A stretch of 43,111 bases of DNA from an uncultured Bacilli bacterium (lineage in GTDB: Bacteria > Bacillota_I > Bacilli_A > RF39 > UBA660), in contig CANRKS010000002.1 in the NCBI GenBank assembly GCA_947631285.1, positions 1-43,111 on the forward strand, given 5' to 3'. Position numbers and translations under genes: made by a program. The notes beneath the pieces are model-generated. The model did no database searches and was not told the origin of the DNA. It saw only the letters and a list, made by a program, of their open reading frames with translations. Shown here piece by piece: positions 41,437-43,111 of the stretch. Position 1 is the stretch's first letter; every line of letters starts with the position of its first letter.

Positions 41437-42371
41437 TATTTTACCCTCACAATCTCTTTAAAATTAATAGGAAATCCCATTGTATCTAAGACATCCGTAA
41501 TCATTATTGATTCTAATTTTCCATCTAGAATATCTAGTTCATAACTTATCTCATTCATCATTAAATGAAAATCATCTTCTTTCAATACTTGTTTCAATAT
41601 TATTATAATCGCAAATAAGTCATTTACACCATAAACATATTCTCCTTCTTCATCTTTTTCAATATTTAGCAAATCATGATATTTAGTATGTTCAATCTTT
41701 TTATGAGTTTTATTATTAAAACACATATCTTCATGAGCACATAAATTTCGATAATTAGCTAAAATAGGAAAGTATAAAATTAAATTTCTAACTGGCACTC
41801 CATAGATATCAGCAATTTCTTCTTGATCTTCTTTTTGAAGGACAGAATATAACTCTCCCACAATGCCAAAAGATAAAACTTTAACGACAATCCATAGAGG
41901 AATATAACCATAGTTGACTATATAGTGACTAGTAGCGGCATGTTGCTTACCATTAACATTTATTTGCCTTTTCATTTTACGAAGCAAATCATTAATTTGT
42001 TTAGCTTTAGCATAATCATGATCAAAATTATCAGCGTTCAAATAATGTTGTTCTTTAAAACCATGATTTTTGCTCATTACATACGAAAGGATACTCTTTA
42101 GGTTATTTTCAACAATTAAAATATTTTTAAACAAAATATTTCTAAGTTGCCTATCAAAATTAAACATTCCGTATAATTCGCGAAAATTAGTCCCAGGAAT
42201 AAATTTTCTACTACCATCACTTTTTAGAAATAGATGCCGATAACCACTTAAAAAGAAATAATTTTCTCTTAAAAGAATTTCTTTGGCGCTTACTTCATCA
42301 TCTATTACGAGTCCCTTATGTCTTAGAAGTTCAATTTGTTCATCAAGATTTTTAAATGTCTTAGACCCCAT
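41436..42371 (-). CDS. Abi-family (AbiD/AbiF) HEPN protein
   Basis: Abi_2-family proteins are abortive-infection factors related to HEPN ribonucleases. KTFKNLDEQIELLRHKGLVI, ENYFFLSGYRHLF, FDRQLRNILFKNILIVENNLKS and PLWIVVKVLSFGIVGELYS are the usual conserved blocks, and ILANYRNLCAHEDMCFN carries the Rx4H HEPN-type motif. About 311 aa, normal. ATG 42371 is preferred to GTG 42380, with AGGTGA upstream and a perfect extended -10 (TGTTATAAT, 42388-42396). It is the first gene of an operon with HtrA and RDD genes. Defence is by family; action here is inference. Confidence 0.9.
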   Translation of the reverse strand: MGSKTFKNLDEQIELLRHKGLVIDDEVSAKEILLRENYFFLSGYRHLFLKSDGSRKFIPGTNFRELYGMFNFDRQLRNILFKNILIVENNLKSILSYVMSKNHGFKEQHYLNADNFDHDYAKAKQINDLLRKMKRQINVNGKQHAATSHYIVNYGYIPLWIVVKVLSFGIVGELYSVLQKEDQEEIADIYGVPVRNLILYFPILANYRNLCAHEDMCFNNKTHKKIEHTKYHDLLNIEKDEEGEYVYGVNDLFAIIIILKQVLKEDDFHLMMNEISYELDILDGKLESIMITDVLDTMGFPINFKEIVRVK

Positions 42372-42387
42372 ATTATTCACCTATTAA

Positions 42388-42396
42388 ATTATAACA
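42388..42396 (-). promoter_or_regulatory. Extended -10 promoter of the Abi-HtrA-RDD operon
   Basis: Minus-strand TGTTATAAT, a perfect extended -10, 17 bases before the ATG. The bases from here to 42510 hold no further gene or clear structure. Confidence 0.6.
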
Positions 42397-42536
42397 TAAG
42401 AAACAAATTAAATATATCTATTTTTAGTGTATTTTTAATATACTTTAAATGAAAAGATAAATTTCAGTTAATAGAAAAGAAATGAAAATAAATCTTGCAA
42501 CAAAAAATATACCCGAGTTTGACAGTTAAAGAAAAT

Positions 42537-42577
42537 AAAAAAGTTTAATTTTTTGATGAAATTAGGCTTTTCTTTTT
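42537..42577 (+). terminator. Hairpin inside the insertion-sequence end
   Basis: Stem from AAAAGTTTAATTT to AAATTAGGCTTTT with two G-U pairs, loop of seven, then CTTTTT. Likely shields the transposase gene from outside transcription. Confidence 0.4.
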
Positions 42578-42626
42578 AAGTAAAGTATGGTATTATTATA
42601 TTGTAACATTGTAAGGTGGTGATGAC

Positions 42627-43111
42627 ATGCATATTGAATGCACTAAAAATTCGGGTATTCCTTATTTAAGAATTGTTGAAGGAAGATATACTAATGAAAA
42701 TGGTAAAGTTAAAATAAAAAAGAAAGTTTTAAAAAATTTAGGAGCTTTATCAAAATTTGATGATGGTAAACCTGATTTTTTAAAAAGATTTAGAGAACAA
42801 TTTAAAAATGGTGAATTAGATTTTTGTAAGGATTTTAATATTGAATTAAAAGAGAAAAAAGAAAAAATAATTCTAGAGTTTACTAAAGATGATTTTATAC
42901 TTAATCCTAAAAATATAGGTTATTTATTTTTAAATCAAATATATAATGAATTAGGTATAACAGAAATTTTAAATAGAATAAAATCAGATTCTAAGATTGA
43001 ATATGATTTAAATGGAATAACAAAGGTGTTGGTATTTGGAAGAATATTAAATCCTCAAAGTAAAAAGAAAACTTTTGAAGCAAGAGACCAATATCTATTT
43101 CCAATTGTAGA
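42627..43111 (+). CDS. IS1634-family transposase, N-terminal part
   Basis: The frame is open from ATG 42627 to the window end (161 codons). The start MHIECTKNSGIPYLRIVEGRY, KKKVLKNLGALSKF, FLKRFREQF and NGITKVLVFGRILNPQSKK match the N-terminal region of IS1634-type (IS4 superfamily) DDE transposases, including the conserved LVFGRILxPxSK stretch. The catalytic DDE core lies beyond the window. AAGGTGG with suitable spacing marks the start. No frameshift within the visible part, so the element may be intact and active. Confidence 0.85.
   Translation, partial: MHIECTKNSGIPYLRIVEGRYTNENGKVKIKKKVLKNLGALSKFDDGKPDFLKRFREQFKNGELDFCKDFNIELKEKKEKIILEFTKDDFILNPKNIGYLFLNQIYNELGITEILNRIKSDSKIEYDLNGITKVLVFGRILNPQSKKKTFEARDQYLFPIV

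Larger units (their letters stand above)
42511..43111 (+). mobile_element. Left part of an IS1634-type insertion sequence (cut by window end)
   Basis: ACCCGAGTTTGACAGTTAA at 42511-42529 is a likely terminal inverted repeat, judged by its position ~100 bases before the transposase start and its higher GC. Just inside lies a 13-base imperfect hairpin (about 42539-42571, with G-U pairs) followed by CTTTTT, which would stop transcription entering from outside. An extended -10 (TGGTATTAT, 42588-42596) precedes the transposase. The right end is outside the window, so boundaries and target duplication cannot be confirmed. Confidence 0.6.

Noticed and set aside
42481..42530. 15-codon frame (ATG AAA ATA ...) just before and across the insertion-sequence end
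   Set aside because: Very short, no good ribosome binding site, and it runs across the probable element boundary.
1..43111. tRNA, rRNA, riboswitch or CRISPR array
   Set aside because: No cloverleaf-like GC-rich segment, conserved riboswitch core or regularly spaced repeats were recognised by eye; a covariance-model scan would be needed to exclude small RNAs.
1..43111. Mycoplasma-type code (TGA as Trp)
   Set aside because: Tryptophan positions in conserved motifs use TGG, and TGA ends the CPBP protease gene exactly where the next gene begins.

Overview
The window is very AT-rich bacterial DNA read with the standard code (Trp is TGG, and TGA acts as a stop at 26272-26274). It looks like a low-GC Gram-positive member of the Bacillota: there is an LtaS-type lipoteichoic-acid synthase homologue, an LCP ligase, a class B sortase, a FemAB-type transferase, a lipoprotein, CBS-type family II pyrophosphatase, PFOR and a Cse60-type small protein, and no outer-membrane genes. 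An uncultured gut Bacilli lineage (RF39-like) is plausible, but that is inference. Gene starts often use an extended ribosome binding site (AGGTGA) and promoters often carry an extended -10 (TGnTATAAT) with a very short leader.

Region 1 (1-3.7 kb): an unknown protein, an exported deacetylase-like protein, SSB and a solitary SufB, all on the minus strand. Region 2 (3.7-13.1 kb), the most unusual part: a tail-anchored unknown protein and an MraZ-like protein, then a compact type IV secretion-like locus. A minus-strand operon encodes two exported proteins with matching T4SS-pilin-like C-termini, a PrgI-family protein, and VirB4 split into an N-terminal part and an ATPase. A divergent plus-strand operon encodes a VirB6/TrbL-like channel protein and two small membrane proteins. 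The shared promoter region holds two tandem dyads. No relaxase, coupling protein, integrase or peptidoglycan hydrolase is present, and both flanks are ordinary chromosomal genes, so this could be a resident exporter rather than an ordinary conjugative element.

Region 3 (13-18.9 kb): Cse60-like protein, Mn-dependent pyrophosphatase, a Nudix hydrolase, and a three-gene envelope glycosylation operon (GT-C-like membrane protein, GT2, GtrA). Region 4 (18.9-27.1 kb): OmpR-type two-component system; an operon of LtaS-like sulfatase, unknown membrane-anchored protein and an LCP protein with C-terminal PASTA-like domain; then a CPBP protease overlapping a degenerate metallophosphoesterase. Region 5 (27.1-35.6 kb): HipA-like kinase, PFOR, an operon of two exported surface proteins divergent from a small XRE regulator, enolase and a DUF308-like membrane protein. 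Region 6 (35.7-43.1 kb): FemAB-like transferase, arginyl-tRNA synthetase, class B sortase, an overlapping operon of Abi-family HEPN protein, HtrA-like protease and RDD protein, and finally the left part of an IS1634-type insertion sequence cut by the window end.

No tRNA, rRNA, CRISPR array or replication origin was recognised. No gene-free stretch reaches 300 bases; the longest, 42397-42626, is described under the insertion sequence.
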